NCBI RefSeq assembly: GCF_038396675.1
Contig: NC_088920.1
Coordinates: 63,757,001 to 63,821,000 of the forward strand
Direction: 5' to 3'
Source: Hydra vulgaris
Lineage: Eukaryota; Cnidaria; Hydrozoa; Anthoathecata; Hydridae
DNA: 64,000 nt
Positions 43,601 to 53,209 of this stretch are shown here, one piece after another. A model generated the notes under the pieces. It did no database searches, was not told where the DNA came from, and saw only the letters and a list, made by a program, of their open reading frames with translations. Position 1 is the stretch's first letter; each line of letters starts with the position of its first letter. The translations under genes were made by a program, and so were the position numbers.

Positions 43601-44244
43601 ATAATAGGAAAACTGTTAATAACAAGGTCTACTGTCTTATTTTGAATTTTTGTCACAAGATGCAGATATTTTATATTCTAATGGTTTAATTAAATGAAAA
43701 AAAAATAAAAAAAATTATTTTTATGTAATTTTTTCTTTTTACAAATGACCATGTAGTTTGTAAACAAAAAATTTACAAAAAATAAAAAAATAAAATCAAA
43801 GGCAATTTAACATAAAAAAATTACCTTATGAATCTCAGCTTGAAATTTTTTTGATTTTAAAGCAGACTTTCCTTCAACGATATTTTCTTCAAGCTCAAGA
43901 TAAATTTTTTATAAAAAAATATCTTTAGAAGAAAAAATATCTGAATAATAAAATTCTTCTGAAGAAAAAATAATTTGATATAAAAATTTGAATTTTTTTA
44001 ATATTGTTATTATATATTACATGTAATCTGCAAAAAGATAATTAAAAAAAAAATTATAACAAGATAATGTAATTTATTATGATAATTATAAGTATTTTGA
44101 AAATAGATATTAAATTAACGAAACTTTGCAAACTTTATAAATAATGAAATACGGTTTTAACACGTAATAAAAAAAAAAACAAACCTTTTTAAGGTAGTTT
44201 TCAGTACTTTTGTCGAATTTCTTGATATCTTCAGAACCAATTAT
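34117..44244 (-). CDS. Host gene, 3' part: helical (possibly BAR-like) region and Ser/Pro-rich tail (6 exons)
   Basis: Exons on the - strand, 5' to 3': 44185-44244, 43825-43893, 43010-43214, 42110-42277, 41561-41710 and 34117-34625. Joints are phase 0, 0, 1, 1, 1 and all agree, with GT donors and AG acceptors. The first part is predicted helical; SEDIKKFDKSTENYLKK fits the KKxFDKxxxxY pattern common in BAR domains of GRAF/ASAP-type proteins. The later part is basic, then acidic and Ser-rich, then Ser/Thr-Pro rich. If BAR-like it would bind curved membranes as a dimer. The N-terminus lies upstream (higher coordinates) and was not found. The joint to the last exon spans a 6.9 kb element-filled intron and is the least certain. 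Confidence 0.65.
34651..34795. mobile_element. MITE remnant at the acceptor side of the last intron
   Basis: GGGAGCGTCAATAAAGTACG (continuing TTCGC) and GAGTACGTTCGCGGTTTGAC with a G-rich core are typical of small invertebrate MITEs that read GTCG/CGTC...AAGTACGT. It ends about 25 bp before the acceptor of exon f. Confidence 0.45.
35431..35519. repeat. 89-bp hairpin
   Basis: TACATTGAGTTTAATTGACT pairs with AGTCAATTAAATTCAATGTA around a loop containing CTGTACGACTAGTACAG, itself a small palindrome. Confidence 0.85.
35700..36150 (+). mobile_element. LINE RT scrap
   Basis: The + strand resembles the RT of the LINE at 45.8-47.5 kb: WHVSLFDKLASYGVYGKF, then SGVPQNFILGPVFFLIYVND (PQGS box) and DNLTS, with stops and a deletion around the catalytic box. 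It stops where a pogo-like end begins at 36155. Confidence 0.7.
36155..36960 (-). pseudogene. pogo/Tigger element 3' part with C-terminal zinc finger
   Basis: On the - strand a Lys-rich segment (HSTIITSSPMKNILEQNKSK) is followed by ELFCLICKEKYKDPPIEDW, then MCHKCQSWLHKC, the C-terminal C-x2-C ... C-x2-C-x4-H-x2-C finger found in many pogo/Tigger-like transposases. The element end near 36160 reads GGGGTATTGGCGAACACC. Only the 3' part is seen. Confidence 0.65.
37320..37676 (+). pseudogene. Possible LINE scrap (region between RT and RNase H)
   Basis: The frame with GTTSAALLHTARLELSLEPP and SRQKIFFNYLLLLP resembles the leucine-rich stretch after the RT in I/Jockey elements (stable Ala-Leu helix, then PPL-x2-R). 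The rest (FPGIYEYCKNDYNSM) is not recognised. Weak. Confidence 0.3.
38031..38335. repeat. 182-bp direct repeat, about 1.7 copies, ahead of a LINE
   Basis: The string TGTAATAAGTTAATAAACTC occurs at 38031 and 38213 and is followed in both copies by (A/G)AGGTAA-CCACTGTT-like, CAGCTATCAATTTTAA and GAATTAAGGAATGAATTTAA-type text. It lies right before ORF1 of a CR1-like LINE, where tandem 5' UTR units are known in LINEs. Confidence 0.7.
38340..40545 (+). mobile_element. CR1-like LINE, decayed and internally deleted
   Basis: In order: an ORF1-like frame (38547-38837) with VKIVIIYGVAEST and PKFVRRLQSNTNQPGPILVE; endonuclease pieces (39170-39780) with LLIIGNLNFPLISW and LVNTLDLVFTT; the RT start (40040-40260) with LKNLKENKPNGVDNLH; then a jump to the last residues of the protein (KALNLTTLTKRRQRGDMIQ, 40440-40540). 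The RT palm is missing. It lies in the last intron of the - strand host gene, antisense to it. Confidence 0.75.
40319..40357. repeat. 20-bp direct duplication inside the LINE
   Basis: AAACTGCCAGTGCATTTAGA occurs twice in tandem, breaking the RT frame. Confidence 0.85.
40547..40659 (-). mobile_element. tRNA-SINE, antisense fragment
   Basis: It is the reverse complement of the SINE at 51017-51215: on the - strand it reads GCCCCACCTCTGGG, then AGGAGGCGTGAACTTCC, GGTGCTCTGTGATAAGACTG and GACTTCTTGGGGCACCT. It lacks the tRNA-like A box; the break is in the T arm. Confidence 0.8.
40660..41560. other. Intron DNA, no recognised feature
   Basis: Part of the 6.9 kb last intron of the - strand host gene. 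Open frames at 41033-41245 and 41273-41464 have no known domain. Confidence 0.45.
41561..41710 (-). CDS. Exon e: basic linker
   Basis: The acceptor is tgctttaag and the donor gtatga. It codes KKRYSSTLPAFQTKFLTK, then GYIKPIKPRTISAPEIK and ends QSDDV. Both ends are phase 1. Confidence 0.7.
42110..42277 (-). CDS. Exon d: helix and basic linker
   Basis: The acceptor is tataaaag and the donor gtaagc. It codes DTIKLILQGLHTNAEQIKDL, then MNEIQVVIPNQ and a Lys-rich stretch. Both ends are phase 1. Confidence 0.7.
42836..42925. repeat. Degenerate 18-19 bp tandem repeat
   Basis: Variants of ATGGTTAATTACATCTCT occur four or five times in the intron between exons c and d. Confidence 0.6.
43010..43214 (-). 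CDS. Exon c: helical, then loop
   Basis: The acceptor is tttttttttag and the donor gtaaag. It codes RNSLLSVMNSHLKLIHKSES and a further helix (AMDIIKKLSDF), followed by a loop ending LPSPKTVL. It starts phase 0 and ends phase 1. Confidence 0.7.
43825..43893 (-). CDS. Exon b: helical
   Basis: The donor is gtaatt. The acceptor is read as atcttgag, which has a weak pyrimidine tract; it is the only AG that keeps the frame open. It codes 23 residues (LEENIVEGKSALKSKKF...), phase 0 at both ends. Confidence 0.55.
44185..44244 (-). CDS. Exon a: helical, FDK motif
   Basis: The acceptor is cttgtag and the donor gtttgt. It codes 20 residues, IIGSEDIKKFDKSTENYLKK, in phase 0 at both ends. Confidence 0.65.
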
Positions 44245-44300
44245 CTACAAGCGCAAAGCATTATTATTTAAATTTTAGTTAAATATAAGTAAATTATAAC

Positions 44301-44309
44301 ATGTATGTA

Positions 44310-44371
<62 letters not shown>

Positions 44372-44376
44372 CATGG
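44301..44376. repeat. (TA)n microsatellite with (ATGT)n edge
   Basis: ATGTATGTATGTACATA leads into about 25 TA units and ends ACACATACATG, an approximate mirror of the start. Confidence 0.9.
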
Positions 44377-44764
44377 TACAGGATTTAATATTGAAAAAAG
44401 ATTGGTTACACGATAAATTTTTATTGGATGAGAATAATTCTATAAACTAGGGAGTGTTAAAATGCAGGTTTCAAATGCTGGTCTACAGTAATTAGAAAAA
44501 TGAAATATGCCAATTACAGCCCTCGAAATTAGGAAAAAAAGTAAGCAATAAAACAGACCTAAAACCGCTTTAGATTGACATCAGGTTGACAAAATGTTTT
44601 TAAACAAGGTTTGATAAATAATGCAAAATATGGATGAGTTTGCAGACTTGGTTTTCAAATGTCGACGCTTGCTAAAAATTTATATAAATGAACGAAAGTT
44701 TTACCGATTTTATTTTAATTTCTTTTTTTATAGTTTAAATAAAAGATTAGTATTTAGATTTTAA

Positions 44765-45203
44765 ATTGAACGTTGGTTTGTCACTTTTAAATATTTTATT
44801 AGGACTTTAATGAAAAGTTTGTGAACGTTGATTTGTCATTTACTTTTAAATATTTTATTAGGACTTAAATTGAACGTTGGTTTGTCATTTACTTTTAAAT
44901 ATTTTATTAGGACTTAAATGAAAAGTTTGTGAACGTTGGTTTGTCATTTACTTTTAAATATTTTATTAGGACTTAAATGAAAAGTTTGTGAACGTTGGTT
45001 TGTCATTTACTTTTAAATATTTTATTAGGACTTAAATGAAAAGTTTGTGAACGTTGGTTTGTCATTTACTTTTAAATATTTTATTAGATTTTAAATTGAA
45101 CGTTGGTTTGTCATTTACTTTTAAATATTTTATTAGGACTTAAATTGAACGTTGGTTTGTCATTTACTTTTAAATATTTTATTAGGACTTAAATGAAAAG
45201 TTT
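44765..45203. repeat. Minisatellite with two unit lengths (about 49 and 59 bp)
   Basis: The core GAACGTTGGTTTGTCATTTA, then CTTTTAAATATTTTATTAGG and ACTTAAAT, repeats eight times. Units end either in a single T (about 49 bp) or in GAAAAGTTTGT (about 59 bp). The order is long, short, long, long, long, short, short, long. More decayed material continues to about 45600. Confidence 0.9.
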
Positions 45204-45780
45204 GCTTTTACATTATTTTTTTGTAATGTATTATTTAATTTAAAATTTAATTGAAATGTCAATTTTTTTGTTTTTATTTTAATTATTTTATTATTCGTTA
45301 AAATGTTTTTTTGTGTTTTTAAATTAATTTGATCAGAATTTAAATGAATGTTCATTTTACCTATATTAATTATTTTATATAAAATTTTCATTAAATTTTA
45401 TAGTTAATCCTTTTAATCATTTTACTTAGAATTTACATAAAACTTTTTTTTGTTTTTCATTTAATTATCTTATGTCGAATTTACTTAAAATGTTCTTTTT
45501 TTCTTTTTTCCTTATTTAAAATTTAAATAAAATGTTCAATTTGCCATTTTAAATTTATTTAAAATAGCAAATAAATTTAGGCAGAATGCTAAGTGCTGGA
45601 ATTATAATGTATGCACGATAGCAAAAAAAGACAACAAAAAATCAATAATGCATTTTAATGGCAAACATTAACTGAACTAAACAAATAAATGTCTAAGCCA
45701 CATAAGGACTGTTATGACTTTAGGTTAATTAACTCAATTTAAAAACTGCATAGTTTATTGCTTAGGAGGCCGTACTTTAT
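45204..45780. other. AT-rich DNA, possible decayed minisatellite units
   Basis: Repeated TTTAAAATTTAA- and ATTTAAATGAA-type strings suggest old units. No gene is seen. Confidence 0.4.
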
Positions 45781-47500
45781 CTATGAATGAGTCAAATTCT
45801 GTATAAACAGATAAGGCAGAACTATTTGCAAAGAACTTCTCTTCTAATTTGACTCTCGAATTTTATGGCCATTCACTTCCTTCCATTCCAATTAAACAGG
45901 TTAACTCATTGTTTGACATTTAAATCACTCCAGTTTCCATTGCTAAAGTCATATCTCAATTAAACTCTTCTATAGCTGGTCCAGACAACACTACTATCAT
46001 AGTCTTACAAAATTGTTATCCAGAAATCTTTTCAATTCTCTCTAAAGTATTTAATAAGTGCTGGACTGAATCATGTCTTCCTGCTAGCTGAAAAATGGCA
46101 TCTGTTAATCCAGTTTTCAAAATATCTAGAGAACCAACACCCCCTACAATTATCGTCTGATCGATCTTCTTTCTGTTATTAGCAAGGTTTTTGAGTCTTT
46201 GATAAAAAAATTTTTCACATCCCATCTTGAGCCAAATAACTTGCTGTCAGACAATCAATATGCTTTTTGATCCTCTCGCTCAATGGCTGACATGCTAACT
46301 GCTGTGACTGAAAGAACTTATTGTGAGTTAGATGGAGGTGGAGAGGCACGGGCTATTGCTGGACGTTTCTAAAGCACTCGACAAGTTTGGCATGCTGGTC
46401 TTTTACATAAACCTGTTTCATATGGTGTATATGGGAAAGTTTTTGAGATGATCAAATCGTTTTTTTCTAATTGCTTTATTAAAGTTATCATGGAAGGCCA
46501 ACACTATTCTCCATTACCAGAAACTTCTGGGGTACCTCAAGGTTCTATTATTGGTTCTGTTTTGTTTCTTATCTATATTAATGATATTCACAACAACCTT
46601 ACATCTAAAGTAGATCTTTTTGCTGATGACTAAACTTTATAATCCTGTCTTGACAAAAAGTCTTCTCTTTTTAATCGCTTAAAACAGGCAGCCAATCTTG
46701 AATCTGATCTCACTGTAACAGATTAAGGCTTACAGTGGCTTGTAAATTTTAACTCCAACAAAACTCAGTTATTTACTGCAAACAACTCAGTACTGTCGAC
46801 ATTCCTTTATTAATGAATGGCAACCCTCTCACTAAGTCCTCTTCTTTATGCTTCTTGAATTATCATTTACTACTGACCATTCATGGAAACCATACATACA
46901 ATCAATTGCTAAATTAGCATCTGGTAAGGTTGCTTTCTCTCTGCCTATTCAATTCTCTACTTCTACGAATCTCTTATTTTTTAATGTATGTTGTCATATT
47001 AGAGCTGGTTCTTCTAATGATGCTCTTTCTCTTCTAGTCAAGGTCCAAAAACGCATTGTAAACCTAGTAGGACCTGCTCTATCTGCTAAGCTTAAGCCTT
47101 TTTTCCATCGACATAAAGTTGCATCTCTTTCTCTTTTCTACAAATCTTATCATGGTTGCTGCAAAAGGAGCTATCATCTCTAGTTCTATTAACCAAAACT
47201 CATCTTTGCTTGACTCGTCTTTCAGCAAATCTTATCCTTTTACTGTATCTGACCCTGCATGCTCTAAAAATTTTTGTTTGTCTAGTTTTTTTCGCTGCAC
47301 TTTTATTTGTCTTGTTTTTTTTGCAACCCTTTGGAACTCCCATCTTCATGTTTATCTGAATAGTATAACCTATAACTTTTCAAGTCTTTTATCGACCATT
47401 TTGTTACTCTTTAACTCTATTCTTTGTTTCTAGTAACTCCTAACTTAATAGTGGCTGCTTGCAGTGTTGTTGGGAGTGAAACTAAGTTAAAAAAAAATAA
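45780..47500 (+). mobile_element. Jockey-like LINE, diverged subfamily, RT to 3' end
   Basis: The + strand reads KAELFAKNFSS-like text near 45815, CGPDN-like SIAGPDNTTI, SKVFNKCWTESCLPAS, DKFWHAGLLHKPVSYGVYGK, the PQGS box (SGVPQGSIIGSVLFLIYIND), LFADD directly followed by a stop (46616-46633), FNSNKTQLFTANNS and the C-terminal block VKVQKRIVNLVGPA. It ends in an A-rich tail near 47500. Many frameshifts; subfamily differs from copies A-C. Confidence 0.85.
46448..46633 (+). pseudogene. RT palm frame with intact FADD box
   Basis: The frame runs MIKSFFSNCFIKVIMEGQHY, then the GVPQGS box and LFADD. Both catalytic aspartates are kept, unlike in the other LINE copies, but the next codon is a stop. 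Confidence 0.8.
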
Positions 47501-48189
47501 AAAATAAAGGAAGCTATAGGTGATTTCCCAACATCAAAAATATTATCACTGCCAACTAATGCCGCAACCAACAAATTAATCATGTATTTGCCGAAGAATT
47601 TTGTAATGCCTTTTAGAAAGAAAATGTCTTCAAAACAACATAGTATACTGATATTGATATTTCATTAATCATTACTTTTACTCATTTCATTTTTTTAATG
47701 TTACATCTTTTTTTTTAATTACAAAAACTTCACCACAAAATAGCAGATTTAATTATAACACAATACTTTTAAAGAATGTTGGTGCAAACACAAAAACTTA
47801 TTCCAATACGAGAGTAAAGTAAATTCAACAGAGCTTTCCAAACTTTTGTGGGAAATTAAAAAAAGGGATATACAAACCTATTATAACATGGAAAATTGTT
47901 GATGAAGTGCAACTATTAAAATTTTGAGGAAAGTTTTGTGTAACTAAAAAGTACCACATAATAACGTCAAAATTAAAAGTATTAAACAAAAGAAATAAGC
48001 AGGTATCAAAATGTTGCCATAAAAACAAATGATTTAGCAACAACTTTAACATTATCCAAGCACTACATAGCTTTTGGTGAATAATTTTGTTGTTGTTGAG
48101 ATTGTTTGTAACATCTGATTATTGAAAAGTAAAGAAACTTGACATGTTTCTTTAATAACCAGGTATGACTATTTAATTTTAAAATAAAG
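47501..48189. other. AT-rich DNA, nothing recognised
   Basis: Open frames on the - strand (47825-48052, 48063-48320) have no domain match and overlap LINE-like + strand text at their edge. Confidence 0.45.
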
Positions 48190-48650
48190 ATAAAGAGATG
48201 CAACCTTAGCATCTGCAAAGGTTGCATCTCTTTATCGTGCTCTCCACTTTTATACTCTGGATTCTGTTCTTTATCTCTATTGTAAACATAGTTGGACTTG
48301 CTCTTGCAGCCAACCTCCAACCATTGTCACACTGTCATAATTTTGCTTCTCTTTTCTATAAATACTATGCTCTAAAGAGCTATCATCTCTTGTACCATTA
48401 ACTAAAATTCATTCTTGTGTTACTCAACATTCTATTAAGTCTCATCCTTTTACTATAACTGTTTCTAAGTGCTCCCAAAATTCTTATACATCTAGTTTTT
48501 TCTTTGAACATCAGTTCATTGAAATTATCTTCTTTTCCTGATTCATATAATTAGCAATCTTTCATGCCGTCTGCTAATAGTTACCATTTCATTAACTTTG
48601 TCAACTTTTCATTAATTTTGTTAACTTCATCTTTTCTCTTCCAGTAGGAA
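48190..48650 (+). mobile_element. LINE 3' scrap of the copy A subfamily
   Basis: The + strand follows the same order as 61930-62450: GGTTGCATCTCTTTATCG, TAAACATAGTTGGACTTGCT, AAATACTATGCTCTAAAGAG, AAGTCTCATCCTTTTACTAT and CTTTTCTCTTCCAGTA. Confidence 0.75.
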
Positions 48651-48984
48651 AAAAAAAAGGTGATATAAAATTTTCAGAATCAAAACTTTGGTTTTTTTCA
48701 AGCTTGCCCTTGTTCTATATGACAATAGTAATTATTGGGCGAAATTTGAAGCAAATTGGATAATGGTTAGGGGTTGCCATGTTTTGTCACATTTTTGGGT
48801 GAAAAAAAAAAAAAATTTATATTTATTTTTCATTTAGTTAATATTATGTGGACTGCTAATGTTTATTGTTTAAAAACAATACTACTTTATAAATATTTAG
48901 TACAATACTTTTGTGTACTACATATGTACTAGACTATTAAAATTCAATTATCTATCATTAACAGTCATCTTCAACTTAGATCCA

Positions 48985-50600
48985 ACTGGAAATTCCTTTG
49001 GGTGAAGATCAACCAATTGAAGAAAAAACTGCCAATTCAACTAAATGTTCAGAAAAATACTGAGGTGGTGATAAAAGGCTTTTGCTGTAGCAGTTGCGAT
49101 TGTACATGTTGAATATTCTTGAATCCATTAAAGAAGCTTGGCATCATTGAATGGTGCTTATTCAGCTTAATGGAGCTTCATTCCAAAACTGTCCATATAT
49201 AAATATTTTTCCACAAATAGACTTATCTCTGTTATTACTTTTTTTCCATTTTAATAATCTGTAATAATAAGTTGATCCTGAAACAAATACATTTTTAAAC
49301 AATATATATCATTGCCATCCAACATGCATTGTGTATCACACCCGGAGCCCTAAACTTTACATTTAACTCTGATATTGTAGTTGATCCACCTAGAAAAATA
49401 ATACACAAATTCAAAAGTAACCATCCCTAAGGTTGTTGACCTTTAATTGCTTCACAATAGTATACTAATGCTTCTTCACGGAGTTTGATAAGAAAATCAC
49501 AGTTAAAAATTTCCTTATTCCCTGTAGAGAACAGCTCTTTGTTGATTGCTGGTTGTTTCTGAAAACGGTTAAGAAGTCCCACTTGAGGTCCTCCACTGGC
49601 TTCAAATGCAGTTGTAAAAATGATGGAAAGCATAACTTCAACACATGGTGCCTGCATGCTATACATATATGATTATAGTTAAAATTTTGCTCCATTATTG
49701 TGCAAGCACCAATGTTCAACCCAGTGTTAAATGAAGTAATTTCAAAAATCAGTATCCGAAAATGTTCATTCAATTTCCAATCTTCAAGAGTTTTCATACC
49801 AGCATCAGCCTGTTGCTCACCTGTACCTTGATCAATCTTTGGAAAGGTCAGCAATTTTTCCATTCCACCACCAGACACAAGGATGGCAATTCTATCCACT
49901 TATTGTTGACCACCATTGATATCAGGTAAGAGCTTTCCATCCCAATGCAAAAGAAGTAGATCATTTGGAGAGAAATTTACCTTGTTAGTCATAGTCACCA
50001 CTTCACAAATCAATTGCCTTGTTCTGCAGATTTTTCTGTACAACAATGACAAATCTTTTACTGAGTGACCAAGAGCCTAAGCCAATGTTCCAACCACAAA
50101 GAGTGCATGGCTTTCAGAAATATTAACTCGATCAAGAGATGATACAAAATTATCTAATTTTTTTTTGAACCACTTGTGCTGGAAGTGGAAGGAATCTGAT
50201 TTCATCATCATCCAAGGAACTAGAGCTACTTGCACTCACTATGTCAACTGCTTATGAAGGAGCTCGTTCAGCTCTTTCTATTAATTCAGCTTTACTGCTT
50301 TGACGCCTCATTTCCATTTTAGTTTCTCAAACTCATTTCCGTGCTTCCTTAGCTATTTAATTCCAATCAATTCCTGCCATACTACAACTGAATGTATCTT
50401 CTTGTTGTTGGTGTAAGAATTCTTTATCTTTATCATTTTTTATAACTTCTGATGCATTTTAGTTGATATATCAAAAAGTTCTTCAAGGTCAGCCTGACAA
50501 ATTCCTTCTTTCAGTTAACACCAGTCCAATTTTGATCCTCTGTGTTTTTTAGCACCAGATAATTGTTATGAAGTTTTATTTTTATTTTATCTGCATTATT
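48985..50600 (-). pseudogene. Transposase-like RNase H-fold protein relic (abundant invertebrate family of unknown name)
   Basis: On the - strand: LDRVNISESHALFVVGTLA near 50110, KVNFSPNDLLLLHWDGKLLP near 49960, then VDRIAILVSGGGMEKLLTFP, IDQGTGEQQADAGMKTLEDW, NTGLNIGACTIMEQNF and CIACRHHVLKL (49465-49899). The order VDR--ILVS--G--KLL--PK---GTGE-QA, a (F/C)-x-TTSxNTG motif and CRHH is known to me from a repetitive family in Hydra and arthropods, probably a DNA-transposon product. Here FEITSFNTG replaces the usual FDTTxxNTG, so the presumed acidic residue is changed. Frameshifts are present. Confidence 0.6.
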
Positions 50601-50869
50601 AATTCTTTGATTTGGTATTTTTTCTCTCCCATATATTAAGAACTGCTTCAATTGTTGCCCGCATACTTTTTTTCACTTCTTGTTTTTCTTCTAAATGGTG
50701 GAAAAGCAATCTTTGAAGAACAGTTAATTATTATTTTAATATTCTTGTATAAACAATTTTAAAATGTATTCTACATAATAGAATACAATGTTCTTAAAAC
50801 AATGTTCTCACAAGAACAGTGCAAAAATAAATTAGTAGAAAATCACTTTTGTTAAACAATTCCCTACTA

Positions 50870-50872
<3 letters not shown>

Positions 50873-50962
<90 letters not shown>

Positions 50963-50984
50963 TATATATATATATATATATATT

Positions 50985-51014
<30 letters not shown>
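50873..51014. repeat. (TA)n microsatellite left of the SINE
   Basis: About 70 TA units with two short interruptions (ACACATA, TTTGTGTA). Confidence 0.95.
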
Positions 51015-51015
<1 letters not shown>

Positions 51016-51016
51016 T

Positions 51017-51215
51017 TAGAGCAGCCGTGGCGCAGTGGTAGCGCATTTGCCTCAGTAACATAAGATCTGTGGTTCAAACCCCACCTCTGGGCATGTTTTG
51101 CGAGATTGGTTAGGAAGGAGGATTGACCTTCCTATTAAATGCTCATCCACGGTGCTCTGTGATAAGACCGTAAGGACTTCTTAGGGCACCTAAAAGATAA
51201 ATAAATTAATAAATA
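51017..51215 (+). mobile_element. tRNA-derived SINE
   Basis: The head GCAGCCGTGGCGCAGTGGTA, then GCGCATTTGCC and the B box GGTTCAAACCCCAC, forms a tRNA-like unit with A and B boxes of an RNA polymerase III promoter. The body (TTTTGCGAGATTGG ... TTGACCTTCC) and a tail (GGTGCTCTGTGATAAGACCG ... TTAGGGCACC) follow, ending in AAATAAATTAATAAATA. A partial antisense copy is at 40547-40659, so this is a repeat family and not a tRNA gene. It is flanked on both sides by (TA)n. Confidence 0.85.
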
Positions 51216-51217
51216 AA

Positions 51218-51345
<128 letters not shown>

Positions 51346-51351
51346 TACACA

Positions 51352-52645
51352 CAGCTATGCACAAAAGTTTAATTGAGATTTTTTTATACCTATGTGCCAG
51401 TTTTTCTGACATTAAGTTTAACAGATATAGATTATGAGTTGTTATTTTTGTGTGTTTTGCTATTTATATTTGTATCGACAAAATAGACAAACAAAAATCA
51501 CACATACAACACTGTTTCTGTAAAACTGATTAAACGTTATACAATGTATACTACTGATGACATAAAAGTTTAATTGAGTTAATTAATTATACATTTTTCA
51601 CACTTGATAACTAATTATTATACTTAATTACCGCTATAAATTATAAATATAAAGAGTACTCATAATTCTTAAATAAAAAAATAATTTTAAAATTACAAAA
51701 AAATATTTTAATTTCTAAAGAATAACTGCAATATTTTAAATTTTAATTTGCTTGCAAATGGGTAGAAAAGCAGTGTCAGAGAACATCAAATGGCAAATTA
51801 TTGGACTTGTCCAATCAAAGAATCATAACAACATTGAAATTAGTAAACTTATATGTGTTTCTGAATTTTGTGTGAAAAAACCAGTGAAAACTTGGAGCTA
51901 ACGGATAACATCATTGACATGCCTTGTTCCTGAAGTCCACTGTAGCTTAGGCACAATGACAAAAGTAACATATTCAGAACCAGTAGAAAAAACCCTAGGC
52001 TCAGCAACAAATAGCTAGCTCAAACATTCAACCAATCCTTTTCTAATCAAAATGTAAGCAAAGAACTTGTTAGAAGAACATTAGCAAAAAAAGGTACTCG
52101 GTCTTACATTGCAATAAAATGGTGCAAAGAACGTATGGATTGGGCAGTTGGAGATTGGGCAAATGTGACTTGGAGTGATGAGTAAAATTTTCAGGATGTA
52201 AACCGCTAAGGAAGAATATATGTTAGAAGATTTGCAACCTAGAAATATTGCAAGCGCTATTTACAAGCAAGACGACAAGATGGTGGAGGCTCAGTAGGCA
52301 TATGGGGATGATTTTCCCACAAAGGCCTTGGTTTTTTTGAGTTGTATAACTGCTGTATCAACCAATATACCTACAAAAATACACTTGAAACAAGTTTGAT
52401 TTCATTGACAAGGCAATTGTACCGCAGAAGCAAGCAATATATCTTCCAGCAAGACGGGGCTCCAGAACACACAGCATATATTATAACAAACTGATTTACC
52501 ACAAAGAAGATCAATTTATTGCCTTGGTGTCCTAAATCACCAGATATCAACCCAATAAAAAATAATTGGTCATGGATCGACACTCAATTGGTAAACCATC
52601 AAATTCAATCAACTAAGCATTTGAAGCAACTTCTTAATGAGTAAA
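51352..52645 (+). mobile_element. Tc1-type element, 5' end present, 3' end lost
   Basis: The left end CAGCTATGCACAAAAGTTTA (continuing ATTGAG) resembles the repeat strings at 58197 and 58230. The matching right end is absent; pogo-like DNA follows at about 52645. Confidence 0.75.
51758..52640 (+). pseudogene. Tc1 transposase (DD34E), disabled
   Basis: It starts MGRKAVSENIKWQIIGLVQS (helix-turn-helix), breaks near 51900, then continues KELVRRTLAKKGTRSYIAIK, WCKERMDWAVGDWANVTWSDE (first catalytic Asp), IFQQDGAPEHTA (second Asp) and SPDINPIKNNW, where the third catalytic residue should be Glu (PIENxW) but is Lys. The spacing from the second Asp to that position has 34 residues between, the Tc1 signature. 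Stops occur at several places. Such enzymes cut and paste at TA sites. Confidence 0.85.
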
Positions 52646-52905
52646 GGAGACAGGGGTTAATTGGGACATTTTTTATTATTTGTGGACTTGTGGCCAAAAT
52701 GCAAATATTTTTTGAAATTTTTTTCATTGCCTTGATACTTCTTACTAAAGCACACAATATTCACAAATAATGATTAAATTTAGTTACGTAGTTTTTAATA
52801 TATCTTTGATTAGAGAACTGTAAAAAATGTTTCAACAAACCCCGCCATTGGGGCTAGTTGGAACAGACAATGGGGTTGGTTGAAACATAATATGTAAGTT
52901 TAAAT
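52645..52905. mobile_element. pogo-like 3' end with repeated TTGGGAC-type motifs
   Basis: GACAGGGGTTAATTGGGACA at 52649, GGGGCTAGTTGGAACAGAC at 52850 and GGGGTTGGTTGAAACATA at 52872 are variants of one motif. It lies downstream (3') of a pogo C-terminus on the - strand, so it is likely its non-coding end. Confidence 0.45.
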
Positions 52906-52956
52906 TACACCATATTTAATAATATAAAATGCACTTTAACATAACACAAGTATATT

Positions 52957-52969
52957 ATATCTATATATA

Positions 52970-53054
<85 letters not shown>
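52957..53054. repeat. (TA)n microsatellite
   Basis: About 48 TA units. Confidence 0.95.
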
Positions 53055-53056
<2 letters not shown>

Positions 53057-53209
53057 CCCTAGGAATTAGGAAAACTGAAGTCAGCAATAATTTGCTGACC
53101 TCAATCTTTTAGAGGTTGGCAAAATTAAATTTGATACAAAGGTCTTGCCATAAAACATCGAAACAAGGTTGGCAATTTTTTGCCAACCTCAAAATATATA
53201 TATATATAT

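Noticed and set aside
50867-51077. Open frames of alternating Tyr-Ile in TA arrays (also near 51135-51412, 52905-53087 and 54667-54997)
   Set aside because: They are translations of (TA)n microsatellites, not genes.
51017-51090. A tRNA gene
   Set aside because: The acceptor and anticodon arms pair poorly, a SINE body and tail follow, and a second truncated copy exists, so it is a SINE head.
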